Part shown: positions 1 to 11,468 of the stretch, piece by piece
Position numbering within the stretch: position 1 is the stretch's first letter
How the letters are laid out: every line of letters begins with the position of its first letter
Assembly (NCBI GenBank): GCA_014898415.1
Contig: RCTD01000037.1
Location: 248,001-312,000 of the forward strand
Direction of reading: 5' to 3'
DNA length: 64,000 bases
From: Stromatinia cepivora
Lineage: Eukaryota; Ascomycota; Leotiomycetes; Helotiales; Sclerotiniaceae
Made by a program: the position numbers and the translations under genes
The notes under the pieces: model-generated
What the model saw: only the letters and a program-made list of their open reading frames with translations
Database searches by the model: none
What the model was told of the DNA's origin: nothing

Positions 1-1024
1 CGAGTATCATACATAGTGTTCCGAAGATCTTCGCTGGAAGTATTTTTGTGGATGTGGAAGTGGAAGTGGAAGTGGAAGTGGAATATATTACTGTACAACT
101 GGATCTATTCTTCCATCTTATCCATTTTCTTTTCTCAATTGTCTTTCTTTTCTCAATTGTCTATCCTGATGATACGAATACTGGGGAGTGAAGAAGATAG
201 AAAACACAGAGAAGTTTCTACAACTGTTATTATTTGGCTAATTTAATCATATTACCAGAGTTATCATATTATCATATTATCCATCTCTTAGCATTTCCAA
301 CCTTAGTCAGTCCCACCAAGTGATCGACCCTGTAAGGTTACAGACAGCCATTTCCGGGAGCCACAAATCAGCCCTTGGTAAGTTAGCAGTCTTGAAAAAA
401 TCCTTGTAAACCCACGTTGATATAAACTTATGTCAACCTTAAACTCGAGAGAGTCAAGGGCATTGAAATTTGACTCCATAGAAAAATCGAACACAAATCC
501 AAATCCAAATCTAGAACTTCAAGAGAAGAAAATCGAACCTTCGATCATCATGATCATCTCCTTCCACAGACTCAGAGAGACAATTCCCCAAGTTTCAAGT
601 CGAATAACATGTCAAAATAGTATTTATAGATGAAATTCATCAGATCATTACCAAAAAGTATGAATTTAAGGTTGACGATGGATTTAAATCCCAGGAAGAT
701 AACCAACGGTCATAAAATTTCCGAGATTTGGCTCATATAAATTATAGTTTAATTGAGTAATATATCTCAACCAAGATTACAACCTTCTATTACTTGCATT
801 AGATATCGACAATTATCCCGATTATGGCGACATGTGTTTTTAAAAATCCACCGAGTGAAATAAATATCATTTCTACAAGGCTGAATGCCACAGATCGTCG
901 GAATAAGGGGCAATTACGCATAGGACGGAATCAAAATATCAGTTGCCCGGCGTAACAATCCTCCCGACAGTAATGGTACTGTGCAGTACCAAAAACTGAT
1001 AGGAGTTCTATATCTAGGGTTTCG
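1..1024. other. Gene-free left edge
   Basis: No reading frame here looks like a conserved protein; the short open frames have no recognisable domain or splice context. The stretch is moderately AT-rich and probably holds the upstream region of the acetyltransferase gene that follows. A 12-base inverted match (GTCAACCTTAAA near 434 and its complement near 666) is the only structure noticed apart from the hexamer array at 55-83. Confidence 0.5.
55..83. repeat. (TGGAAG)n hexanucleotide microsatellite
   Basis: Nearly five uninterrupted copies of TGGAAG, read directly from the sequence. A simple repeat; no function is implied. Confidence 0.85.
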
Positions 1025-2171
1025 GTGGATGAGTCATTATCAGTAGGCTGCATTGATATGCTCCAATTACAAGTCCTATACAATCCTGACAATATCTGTA
1101 TACTCGTTGCCAGATATCCAGCCCAATATTTCATATCCATCCATTTCTTTCCATTCTCTGCAAAGGTATCATTGAAGAAAACCACTCACTCTCCAATCAC
1201 ACAATCTCAAAACCACAGCCATGACCAAACCACCCCCACCCCAACCCCCCCCAACTTCTCCATCCACCCCTGCACCTACGCCGACCTCCCCTCAATGCAA
1301 ACCATCTACACCACCGCCTTCAAAAACGACCCATTCCGCCTCGCCCGCTGGCCCACCTCCCAAGTCCCCCCCTCAGTATTCAATCCCTGGATAACGAACA
1401 TATTCACCAAATACCTCCGCACACCGCATACCAAGACGTGGAAACTAGTAGAAAACTCCACTGGGAATATAGCCGGATGGACGCATTGGGCACCAGCGCA
1501 TACGGTGAGTGTAGAGGAAGAAGAACAGAGGAAAAGAGAGGAGGAGAGAGAAGAACGGGAGAGAGAGGAGAGGGGAGAGGGAAAGTTTCCTGTGGGTTCT
1601 GTGTTGGATATTTGTGAGGCGAAGGTGGCAGGGTGGGATAGGTTGAGGGAGAAGTGGTATAGGAGGGAGGATATGTATTGTATGTTATGTTTCTTTCTTC
1701 TTCGGTCCAATTTTTATTTCTTTTCTTTTCTTTTATTCGCTGAGCTCTTGTTTCAAGATCTCTCATATCTTTTTCGAAGCTCTTTCATTTTTGAATGAAA
1801 CATGCTATGCTAAGCATCTCGCATTGATTTCACTCCTAACACCATCCCCTCCCCTCCCTCTCCCCCCTCCCCCTTCTAACCCCCCTTCTCCTATTCCCCC
1901 CTCTAACCCCCCCACAGTAATATACCTCCTCACCATCTCCCCCCCCTACCAAAAACTCGGCTTGGGCACCTACCTCCTAAACGCCATCCTTTCCCTCGCC
2001 GACGCCTCATCCAAAAGTTGTTATCTAGAAGCTACTATTGCCGGGTATCCGATATATGAACGTGTTGGATTTAAGACGGTTGAGGTGATGGAGGTCGATA
2101 TGGGGGTTTTGGGGGTGGGGAGGAATTGGGCGATGGTTAGGGAGCCGGGGGTTGGTGGGGGTCAGGGGTAG
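1025..2171 (+). CDS. GNAT-family N-acetyltransferase, two exons, start uncertain
   Basis: Likely acetyl-CoA-dependent N-acetyltransferase of unknown substrate. Exon 1 runs to 1679 and exon 2 covers 1918-2171; the intron has a GTATGT donor at 1680 and ends ACAG at 1917, and joining restores one frame. After the junction comes the GNAT acetyl-CoA motif A, LTISPPYQKLGLGTYLL (Q-x-x-G-x-G), followed by a typical YERVGFK segment near the C-terminus. Exon 1 carries the N-terminal GNAT strand/helix (IHPCTYADLPSMQTIY) and an acidic/basic run of Glu and Arg (about 1513-1595). The start is unclear: the frame is open back to an ATG at 1025, but a more natural ATG at 1221 lies in another frame, separated by C homopolymers; one extra base there would join it to the domain. 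The fold assignment is confident; the start is not. Confidence 0.7.
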
Positions 2172-2708
2172 GGTGGGAGAGAGAGGGTGAAGTGGGTGGG
2201 AAAGTCGGCGAGATAGTAAAAGAGTAAAAGAGTAAAAAATGAGGGAGATTAATATCGCAGCGAAGCATATACAATTATCTAGCAGTCTCACCATAAATCA
2301 AGTAAGGGAGTGAAATAGTAATAATCCCATTCTGATTCAATACTCTAGCTAGTACCTAGCCGTCTCAATACTATAATTTTATCTAAACGAATGACCAGAA
2401 ACAAAGCACGAAACAAAACCCAACAAAGAGAAAAAAAAAACAAAAAGCATCCTCCTGTGAGAGTCGAGCAATCCTTCCATCAAACGCATGATGAGCTGCT
2501 TCACGCGCCCCCTTCCTCCTCATCTTCTTCCTTTTTTTCTAGAGATAACAATACAACCTTACTGCAAACGCAAACAAAACACTCATAGCCATCCAGCCAC
2601 CCATTCACAATAATGAATAACGAGCGATCAACATCTCAACAGACGCACGCACCCATCCATACACCCTTCGAGAAGAAAAAAATACACGCCACTCTCCACA
2701 TCCACATC
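2172..2708. other. Convergent intergenic region
   Basis: Short 3' region shared by the plus-strand acetyltransferase and the minus-strand membrane protein. A-rich and C/T-rich runs, no supported gene or terminator motif. Confidence 0.5.
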
Positions 2709-5700
2709 TTAACAACCACTAACACAAACAATACTACCATTCCTCTCCGCCTCATTTTCCTTCTGATTTGTCTTATTCTCACTCTCCTCCTGCATCTCCT
2801 CCTGCATCTCCTCCAACTCACCACCCATCCCACTTCCCTTCCCCTTCGAATTCTCCTTCTCAACCCTCAAAGGTTCAACCCTATCAACCCTATTAACGTC
2901 TCTCCAGCCCTCCACCTCCTCAAATTCCTCCAATCCCTCAAATCCCACTTTCTTCAAGTTAGCCGTCTTCAAGCACCCCATCTTCAAATTTCCATCATCA
3001 CTTCCGCACTTAATCATCGCAGCTTCCGGCTCAATAACCGTATCACCACTCAAATTTCCATGTTGCGTCAAAACTCCAACTCCAACTCCCGTCTCAGCAC
3101 CAGCCACACCAGAACAACTACCCGAAGAACCACCATGTAAACAAACAGCAGAACCCGAGCCTCTACACCCAGCTCTCCCATAATCACTCCCTATAACCAC
3201 CGTATCCGCGCTCTCTCCACTCGCATCCACATGACCATTCTCCTCACTCAGAACCAAACCATTTGCCCTCCTAACCGTCGCCAAATTTACATTTGGCAAT
3301 TTAAGCGTATCAATCCTATGATCATCTCTCCTTGGACGGAGAATTCCATTTCCAAGCCCACCCACCATTTGCGAATGTTCCGAAACCGACGAATGACTTC
3401 GACTCTTGAAACATCTATTGCACAATTTACGAACCCAATTCTCCGTTCCATTTGAACCCGAGCTAACACTCGCACAATTGCGATCTCGGGAACAAGCGAC
3501 TAGACTACCTGAATGATCTGGGGTCATTTGTCTCGTGGGATCATAAGCTGGAGGACTTCGGGTCCATCTTTCTCCGCTCATTGGTTCCGCATGTGCCTTA
3601 CTATTCCAGGGATAATTTCCACACATGGATGTTGTGTGTTCCGTCATGCCATTTGCACTTGTAATTCCGCTCACCTGCCTAAAAGGCTGGGCTTTAGGAC
3701 GTGCAGCTCGATTGACACAAGTAATGATGAGGAAAATCAGGGAACCAAAACCGGCGAGAATCAGAAAGACCATGATGAGTTTGAGGCCGATATTTTTGTG
3801 TTTGACTGATTGAAGGCATTGGTAGTGCATATATGTGTTTCCAAGGAAACGGTCGCAATCAGCTTCTATTTGTGGTAGCCAGTCATCAGGCCAGAAACCT
3901 CGACGATTATGAACTGATGAGAATCTTTTGTCTTCTTGTGAGAACTTAGCGCATTGAAGATTTCCTCGTAAATCATTGATGCAGTGGACGATTTCTGTTT
4001 CGGTTGGTTGATCTGTGAAAGTTGGCTGCGCAACTTGTGCTTCAGAATTTGGTTGTTCTGTGACAGTTGATTGTGCTGTAGAATTAAATTGCGCTGTAAT
4101 ATTTGCTTGCGCTGGGGCACCAGGCAAAGAATTCTGTGTCCCATGCTTGTATTCTGGTCTGTATATACACCAGTTATCAGAGGTATGAATCCAAGGCAGC
4201 TCACACGATTCAGCTTGCCAACTAGGAGCAACACCACGCTCCTCGCTTGAAACTTCACCACGTTGTTGATGTATTGGCTTGCGAGGGCGGGACAAGGGGT
4301 CGTGAGGATGCTCGCGTTGATAATTGGGGTCGAAGAAACATCGACCATCCATAGTACGGATCCAAGGGGGCTCGCACGCTCCAGCCGTGGGAAGAGCAAT
4401 AACAATAGTGGTGATGGCAGAGGTAGGGGCAGGGGTAGACGTAGACGTAGACGTAAAGGCGGAGGTAGAGGTACGCGCCGTAGTCAGCGCCAAAGTGACT
4501 TGGGTCTTATGGCTTATAATTTCACCACGAGGTTGATGCTGTGGTCTTGAAGGCCCCGAAAAAGAAACTTTGAGTGGCTCATCACCATCTTGCCAATTAT
4601 AAATGCATTTGCCATCAACATAAGTCCAATGAGATGGACATGAATCAGTTGGATAGTCTCCACCTATGCCTTTAACCTCGTCCTTCACAGCTTCACCACG
4701 AGGTTGACGCTCTGGGCCCAGAGGCTCTGGAAAATATCTCTTGGGTGTATCTTTACCATCCTGCCAAAGATAAAAGCACCAGTTATCCTCATCATCGTGA
4801 TACCAAGGCGATGGACACCAATGCGCCATAGCCGGAAAGGCTACGCCGTCACATTGTTCTGGCAGTTCTGACTTCATAGACTCAGGTGAATGAATTTCCG
4901 AATAAAAGGGTGAATGAACTCCAGAATAATATCCCGGTTCATCCTCGTCAGCCGAAAATACACTTCGAGGAACACACATGCTTTCAATGCTGACAATCCA
5001 ACGAAGTGAATCGGTCGGATAGGCTGTAGTTATGCCTCCGCTCTCGTCGCTCACAGCTACATCACGACGTTTTTGTTCTGAAGATACCAATATCCTGGAC
5101 TCAGGTCCCCAAAATCCCAACGGTCGACTCGATGAGCCGCGATAATAACACCAATCGTCAGTGGTATGAACCCAGAATTCTGGACACGAATCAGCCCGAT
5201 ATGGTCTGGGTTCGAGTTTAGTCTCCTCGTTTACTGTCGCTTCATGGCGTCGTTGTTTTGACGAAACCAACATTTTAGACATGGGTGGATAAAAGTCCGG
5301 TTTGTCCTCATCAGGGCCATAACCGCCTCGATAAATACACCAACCGTCAGTGGTGCGAACCCAACGAGGTTTACATACATCAGCCCGATAAGGCTTGTAG
5401 TTGACTTTGTTCTCCTCACTTACTGCCGCTTCACGTGGCTGTTGTGCTGTATTGGGTTCACGAGGCTCTGCTTTGATGGAGATAGAAATTGGTTTGTTTT
5501 CTGCTGGCTTTTGTCCATTTACCAACCCGTGAGGACATCTTCCTCCGTTCTTAACCGCACTCTCGTAAGAACAGGTGTTGATAACCTGGAGCGTGTGCGT
5601 AGACGTAGGCATAAGCGTAAGTGTTGGCGTTGACGTTGACGACGTACTTCTTGGCTGATTGAAGTGCTTGTTGTCACGAGGTTCAGCTGAGAAAGGAGCG

Positions 5701-6368
5701 TGATCTTCGCTCATGATTAGGGAGCGAGGCGTAAGTCGCCACTTACGGGGACCACACTTTCCGCCATACTTGCGTCGTTCTTGCCAAGAACAACGTCCAG
5801 AAATTACACGATCATCATCTCTAGTTGGGAGAATTGGTCGTGAGGGACACCTTCCTCTATTTCTACTTTTCATCTCCGCAGAACAGTGCTGCAACTGTTG
5901 GATTTCGGACTTGGCTTGGTGCGTCGAGCCACCAAGTGTATAATCGCCATATTGAATACCGTCCGCAGTATCATCAGTCACATCCTCAGATCGTTCAACC
6001 TGTTCGTTGGCAGAGGGATTCGTCAACTCATCCGATGTCGAGTCTCGAATGCGTAATTGTTGAACAAGTAGCTTGGCAGTTTTTACAAAGCGAATTGGAA
6101 CATGGGTAACTTGACGTTCAAGCTCGGTCGAAATGTCGAAGTTGGTAGGATGTTCCAAATCTTTCACAACAGGCTCGCCAGAATGCTGCCTATGCTTATT
6201 GCGGAGTGCTACTGTTGGCAAGAAAGCAATGCAAATGACGAGAGCAATCACTGTGATCTTCAAGACAACTTTGAAAGCTGTATAATAGTGCGAGTTGGCA
6301 GCCTGTTGCCCTGTATCAATACGAACAGGTGCCTTTGGTTTTCTTGGCCTAAAAATGTCAGGCGGCAC
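2709..6368 (-). CDS. Large membrane protein with repeated Cys/Trp modules, function unknown
   Basis: A 1219-residue uninterrupted frame that I do not recognise as a known family. It has a hydrophobic segment near residues 32-54 (ITVIALVICIAFLPTVAL) and a second strong one near 857-882 (LIMVFLILAGFGSLIFLIIT), followed by a roughly 330-residue polar tail. Between them lie three short CSxE...GG/RGxCP motifs (about 162-275) and then about seven copies of a module of roughly 60-70 residues (about 320-740): a PRGEAVSEE-like lead, Y-x-A/T-D-S-C, three residues, W, then T-x-D-x-W-C-x-Y, and a Pro-rich spacer. One copy (about 452-465) is degenerate. A Ser/Thr-rich stretch sits near 630-660. Two membrane spans with paired cysteines between them suggest an extracellular or luminal disulphide-bonded region with a cytosolic tail, or a signal-anchor; orientation is inference. 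The start is the first ATG of the frame, just before the first hydrophobic segment. Confidence 0.8.
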   Translation of the reverse strand: MPPDIFRPRKPKAPVRIDTGQQAANSHYYTAFKVVLKITVIALVICIAFLPTVALRNKHRQHSGEPVVKDLEHPTNFDISTELERQVTHVPIRFVKTAKLLVQQLRIRDSTSDELTNPSANEQVERSEDVTDDTADGIQYGDYTLGGSTHQAKSEIQQLQHCSAEMKSRNRGRCPSRPILPTRDDDRVISGRCSWQERRKYGGKCGPRKWRLTPRSLIMSEDHAPFSAEPRDNKHFNQPRSTSSTSTPTLTLMPTSTHTLQVINTCSYESAVKNGGRCPHGLVNGQKPAENKPISISIKAEPREPNTAQQPREAAVSEENKVNYKPYRADVCKPRWVRTTDGWCIYRGGYGPDEDKPDFYPPMSKMLVSSKQRRHEATVNEETKLEPRPYRADSCPEFWVHTTDDWCYYRGSSSRPLGFWGPESRILVSSEQKRRDVAVSDESGGITTAYPTDSLRWIVSIESMCVPRSVFSADEDEPGYYSGVHSPFYSEIHSPESMKSELPEQCDGVAFPAMAHWCPSPWYHDDEDNWCFYLWQDGKDTPKRYFPEPLGPERQPRGEAVKDEVKGIGGDYPTDSCPSHWTYVDGKCIYNWQDGDEPLKVSFSGPSRPQHQPRGEIISHKTQVTLALTTARTSTSAFTSTSTSTPAPTSAITTIVIALPTAGACEPPWIRTMDGRCFFDPNYQREHPHDPLSRPRKPIHQQRGEVSSEERGVAPSWQAESCELPWIHTSDNWCIYRPEYKHGTQNSLPGAPAQANITAQFNSTAQSTVTEQPNSEAQVAQPTFTDQPTETEIVHCINDLRGNLQCAKFSQEDKRFSSVHNRRGFWPDDWLPQIEADCDRFLGNTYMHYQCLQSVKHKNIGLKLIMVFLILAGFGSLIFLIITCVNRAARPKAQPFRQVSGITSANGMTEHTTSMCGNYPWNSKAHAEPMSGERWTRSPPAYDPTRQMTPDHSGSLVACSRDRNCASVSSGSNGTENWVRKLCNRCFKSRSHSSVSEHSQMVGGLGNGILRPRRDDHRIDTLKLPNVNLATVRRANGLVLSEENGHVDASGESADTVVIGSDYGRAGCRGSGSAVCLHGGSSGSCSGVAGAETGVGVGVLTQHGNLSGDTVIEPEAAMIKCGSDDGNLKMGCLKTANLKKVGFEGLEEFEEVEGWRDVNRVDRVEPLRVEKENSKGKGSGMGGELEEMQEEMQEESENKTNQKENEAERNGSIVCVSGC

Positions 6369-6844
6369 GGTTTGAAAATGAACATTTTTACTTACGTAAG
6401 GAACGGTGGCATCCTGAAAGATGGGCTGAAGAGCCAGTTCACCAGTGGATAAGAAGTTGTGATAATGTAAAATACTTTAGTATAATGTTGAGAATGATAT
6501 TTGTCTCCAAAAGTGCGTTAACAATACGACACGATTGTATCTAAAAAATTGCGAATGAATAAAGGACTGATGAGATGAAGAGAAGACATGTACGGAAATA
6601 AGTCTACCCTATGAAGCAAACAATGAATCTTGCAACGCGAGGAAAGTACGAGAAGCACGTTGAAATGAAGAGCCGGAAGACAGCGGTCGCTCTTTCCATC
6701 ATAGTCAGATTTGTCCATTTTGAGAAACTTCGAAGGACGGTGGTAGTGATGTCAGTTATTTATTGAAAAACGTGTACTTTATTTTATCAGGCCAAAAACG
6801 GTGATAGTTTGCAGTCGACGTTTCGTCGAGTAGTTTTATCTATT
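6369..6844. other. Intergenic region upstream of the membrane protein
   Basis: Presumed promoter of the minus-strand membrane protein and 3' region of the regulator ending at 6845. No motif stands out. Confidence 0.4.
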
Positions 6845-9058
6845 TTACAGGCCGGGTGGTCCAGCTCCACTAAACCCCGACACGTCTGAATTCGGGTACA
6901 TCAGGTTCATACCTGACCACTCGTGCTCCATTTGATAACCTCTATGATCATAGCCAGTTGGTGGCATATAATTTGGACTATGACCAATGGAGGATTCTTC
7001 TTTGATATACTGTTGCTGCTGTTGTTTCCTCCTGTGTAAGCTTGTGATAATTGGCTCGGCTTGAGCGTCAAAACTAGATAGAAGAGCTTTCGAATCCTCC
7101 CATCGTTGACCAAATGTTCTCAAAGTCTCCCTGATATGATTTATACAGTTAATGCTGCGGTCAATTTGACCGAGCCCAGTAACTGCTGGAAGAGGCGGTG
7201 GTGAAGAAGAGCTCGTCCCACTAGCATTGCATGATCCGTTAAATATTTGATCTTGACTGTCGGATAACACAGCCATCAATTGACTTCCAATAAAATATAC
7301 TCGTAGTGCGTCATGGTAGGTATAGAATGCCTTGTTGATAGGATCCTGGCTGATAGGGAAAATCCTCTGCATATACGTTATGGCGTATTCAAAGATTAAA
7401 TTCTTCGCATAGTCTGATACGACGTGGACTCGACATGACGGGGCAAGACAATAGACGTAACTATACAGTAGCTCCAAATCAAAGAAATCCTTAAAGACGA
7501 GTGGCAGCGAATCGGGAAAGGAGTCAGACCACTCTCGCATTTCTCGGCACATCTTCCAGAGATACGTTGAGCCTTGTGGTAATGGCTCTCGACTGGACTG
7601 AAACAGCTCTTGATACCAACTTGATTGAGCACGCCGTAATTGCCATAACAAATGGGCAGAATCCATAGAATGGGGTCCAGCTACCGAATCCCTGTGATCC
7701 ATTGAAGGGAAGGTAGGCGATGCGGATGGATATTCAACATTAGATGAGTCGTCCGTGAAAGAAAATGCCCTTGCGTGGACCATGCTGATAGATCTAATTT
7801 TATGAACATTCATTCTTTTGATGAAGAGGACTTGCTTACCTGTCGAGCGAATAAACGCAATAAAATATCCTCCTCCTCATATCTAAGGCCTTCCTGTCTG
7901 GCTGTTGCTCTCCAGGTGGGTCCTGATGAAATCCCAGATCGACAATTGCTCGACAAGCAAAACCTATCAACTGCCAACTGTCAAAGTGAGCTGGATCAAG
8001 CATTGCATATTGAACGAACAGAGCCAGCGCCTGAATTTGCGAGACATGACCAGGCATGAGAACATGGTCAGCGTATGCAAGCGCACGGCCAGCCCAAGAA
8101 ACACCTTCCTCGTATTTGGAGTCTAAATAATTTCGGGATTGGGCTGTAGATGATATGGCTAGGACCATGTAGAACAGCCAATGCTCGAAATCAGTGACCC
8201 GTTGACTATTGCCCGAATAAATTTTATCTAATGCATTGAATAGAGCAGTCTCGGAAACAATCGGATATAAAGCAAATATGTTGTCCAGATAATATTGAAT
8301 CAATTTCGTTGCCGTAGGTCTTGGTGGCAATTGTAGAGACCGGGACTCAGGTAATTCGTCATAGTTAGCCGCTGAAAGAATAAGTCTAGCAAATGTCATG
8401 TTAGTTGTAGAGGATTCGAAGTCACGCGTAGTAGCATGGACAGATCTACAGGGTCAGCATAAATCGTTCATGTAAGAGGAATGTGAATATCTCACAGAAA
8501 ACCGAAATCGGAAACCAGTTCATTTACATCAGCAGCCTCCCTCTTTCTTGCCGCCTTACCGTGAATCACGGCTCTTATGGTAGCCAGGGAGTCTTTCCGA
8601 TCTGGTAGTTCCGTTGGCGTATCTACATCATGCATCGCAACAGATGCTTTCCTTAATCTAGCATATGCCAAACGTTTTTCGAGCTTCTCGACTCGAGACT
8701 CAAGAGAAGCAACGTAACTTTTGGCCGTTAGCTACCAAAAAAAAAATCTTGGGATAATCTCCTAACCTCCTCTCCTTTCCCTTCGCGAACTGATCATTTG
8801 CACTCGAACATTCGTTCGCTCGTCCAGACTTCTCACACGCACTGCATGCGGGTAATTTTCCGTCGCACTATAAAATGTTAGTTGGCTTCCATTTAAGGCC
8901 AGAAGTTCCAGACCTTGACTTTTGCGGCTCGACCTAGTATGTATTAGCCAGTTGCCTCAAACTGCTCGTTGAATAAACTCACATCTTGAACATGCTGAGA
9001 CGGGTCTGGATACTCGTAGAAGCGGAGTATCAGCTGCGTTTTGCTTGGTTCGATGCAT
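6845..9058 (-). CDS. Zn2Cys6 transcription factor, six exons including a 20-nt microexon
   Basis: Nuclear DNA-binding regulator of the fungal C6 zinc-cluster class, target unknown. Hand-built exons (minus strand): 9058-8983, 8933-8914, 8867-8767, 8717-8496, 8445-7840, 7793-6845; all introns are GT-AG and phases agree, giving about 657 residues. The zinc cluster is spread over exons 1-3: ACSRC at the end of exon 1, RAAKVK in the 20-nt exon 2, CDGKLPACSAC and the sixth Cys in exon 3, i.e. C-x2-C-x6-C-x6-C-x2-C-x8-C. A heptad-rich linker follows (YVASLESRVEKLEKRL). The fungal-specific transcription factor domain spans exons 5-6, with DMRRRIFYCVYSLDR-S-ISM across the last junction. The C-terminus is Gln/Pro-rich (a QQQQQ run). 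It lies head-to-head with another C6 regulator 2.4 kb away. The start is the first in-frame ATG before the cluster. Confidence 0.88.
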
Positions 9059-11468
9059 CCTTACTCTAGCACTTGAAATATCAATATTAGGATTTCTATG
9101 TGAGAGAATCTTAGTGTTGATATCTCATAACCCCGCTGCCATTAAAAAAATTGCTACAGAACGGACGCATGTCAGCCAAGTTATACGAATGCATGATTAA
9201 ACTCGAAAATTTATTTAATGATGGAAAGTACAAGTCCAAAGGAAAAGAGCCCATACTTCTTAGTACCTTCCTCAAGACCATATTGCAGATTATGCAAGCA
9301 ACCACGTTAGAAGCTTCTATATAATGTAAAATAATTGCGGCGCTTAAGGACAGATGAATATCGCAGCTGCCATAAAGACAAATGCAGAAATTTACTAAGG
9401 AAATTGCATAGGGTAAGAGTATGTCATACACGGATGAATTCAAACATACGAATCCAAACGCAACCACTTCGCAACGATATGGGTGTAAAGATCCACTAAC
9501 ACAGACAAAAGTGGAATATTTCAACCCACCTTCTGAACAAGCGCAATTCCGACCAACGGAGTTGCCGTCTACTCCGTAGACTTGTAGCGGAAGCAAAAGT
9601 ATTAATCCGTCTGGATCGTCTCGCGGCGGTGTCCAAGGGTGTAAGGAGAGTTGTAGTCAAGAGGATTCATGCCCTTGTTTATCGATAGATGACTGAGTAC
9701 TTCTGGCCGTCTTAATTACTCGACTTCCGTTCCATTATGTGGCCGAAGAAATATTGTTTTCAACGTCGAAAGCCGGGTTTGCCTCCACAAAATTTGAAGG
9801 TCGCCTGTTTGAAAACTATTCTCCCTCGGCCGAACTTGTACATGTAATCACGACACCAACAACGGTAGAGGGTCCGAATCTGATGTGCTTGAGGAGACTC
9901 GGAGGCTCCGAACGACTTGCATCAATTATTCCACTGAAATGGGCACCTCGACGGTGGATTGCTGCAGAATCCTTGAGCACTCCGTGCAGCCGTTCCTTCG
10001 GTAATCGGTAAATTTCACGGACAGGTAGAATTTGGTGGTTGATGATCTTTTGATTTCTATGCCCCACTAGAGCGCTGGTAAAGTTGCAGGGCAAAAATTG
10101 TCAGGATAGTAAAAGGGGAAGAAAGAAAACAAAGGTAAAGACAACGGAAAGGCGGCTTATTTCTGCACGACCGACCAGCTCTTATCGTGTAGAATGTCGG
10201 ATGTGCAAGTCCTTCTCCCGTGACCAAAACCTAGTACGGAGAAACATTAGACTTAGTCGACAGTACTCGAGTATGCTGTAGAACAATTCCAGAAGCAAAA
10301 CGTCTACGGAGTAGCAGTTCTTTTAGTCGATTAGTCGATTCCAATCAATTGATAGGCTGTCAGTTCCGCTCGATGTGCATAATTACCTGGTAGCTACATA
10401 CAGCTTACCATCCGACGCCTCATGGTTGCGGCCATGTGTTTCAATGAAGCATGATGATTGCTTTTCTTGTTTCGCACAGCAATAACTGGGTACAAACAAG
10501 AAAAGATAAAATGAGGAAGGAGGACAGAAGGGATGGCAGATAAGTTAATAAATAAAGCAATATTATCTCATTCGTTTCATCAACCTTGGAAGGAAGTCTT
10601 GGGAAGCCTCGAGCTCTGATATAATACATACAACAACAATGATCCTTCGAGTCTCGTCCTATGGCATTGTCTGCCCCTCAATGTCCCTCGGTAAGATAAT
10701 CATTCAAAAGGCTAGAATTTAAGTAGAGCCCTATTTAATGTTTGTGTACTACATGATCAATCATCAACCTCGTTGGATTATATATAGCATTTGTTACTAT
10801 TCCTTCTCAACATCATCCTTTGGCGCAATCGTCATTGTACGATGTTGGAAGAAGCTTTTGAATCATTCATTATAGGACTAGAACTAGAACAACAATAACT
10901 TTGTCAGGTGCCTCCTGCATTAGGCAGGGGATTCTTTGTTTCTCGAGAAAGGTTTGTATGCCTATGATAGATCAATATTTAATATTTCCGCAGCCTCGTG
11001 GTATTGACATTGACATACCATACCGTATCTTAACTTTACCTGCTCCACAGGGCGACATATTGATCGCAGGGATATTTCTCAAAGTCGTTTTACTACTCGG
11101 GCAGCTTCCTTAATTCGTAAAATCTTTAAATCGTAATTGCCGTCCCCCCAAATTACCAATGCAGTAAGGGCAATCCATCCTAACGGTCAAGATTTCCACC
11201 TCTTACTATTAACGTACCTCTCTAACGGCCATTTCTATTCGCATACCTTTCTTTTACGGGCTTGAATGATAAGTTCTCTGACTAAAATAACGTCAGGTAT
11301 TTTTGGAGTTTCGTTCGACTATTTGTGGATGGATAGTACGATCAGTACAACTTCATTTCTGATGATGAATCCTTAACGATAACCCACCCCGACAATGATA
11401 AGCCTTGCAAAAAGATTGGCGCTACAACGACAAAATCAACTTACCCATTCCAGCTTTTATCGTTGTCG
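9059..11468. promoter_or_regulatory. Shared 2.4 kb upstream region of two divergent C6 regulators
   Basis: No supported gene: short open frames on both strands lack domain signals and codon regularity. By position it holds both promoters and 5' leaders. I could not identify specific sites by eye. Confidence 0.4.

Noticed and set aside
1306..1766. Minus-strand ORFs opposite the acetyltransferase
   Set aside because: Shadows of exon 1; low-complexity and without domains.
9739..10281. Short ORFs on both strands between the two C6 regulators
   Set aside because: No conserved motif, no splice continuation and no coding bias by eye.
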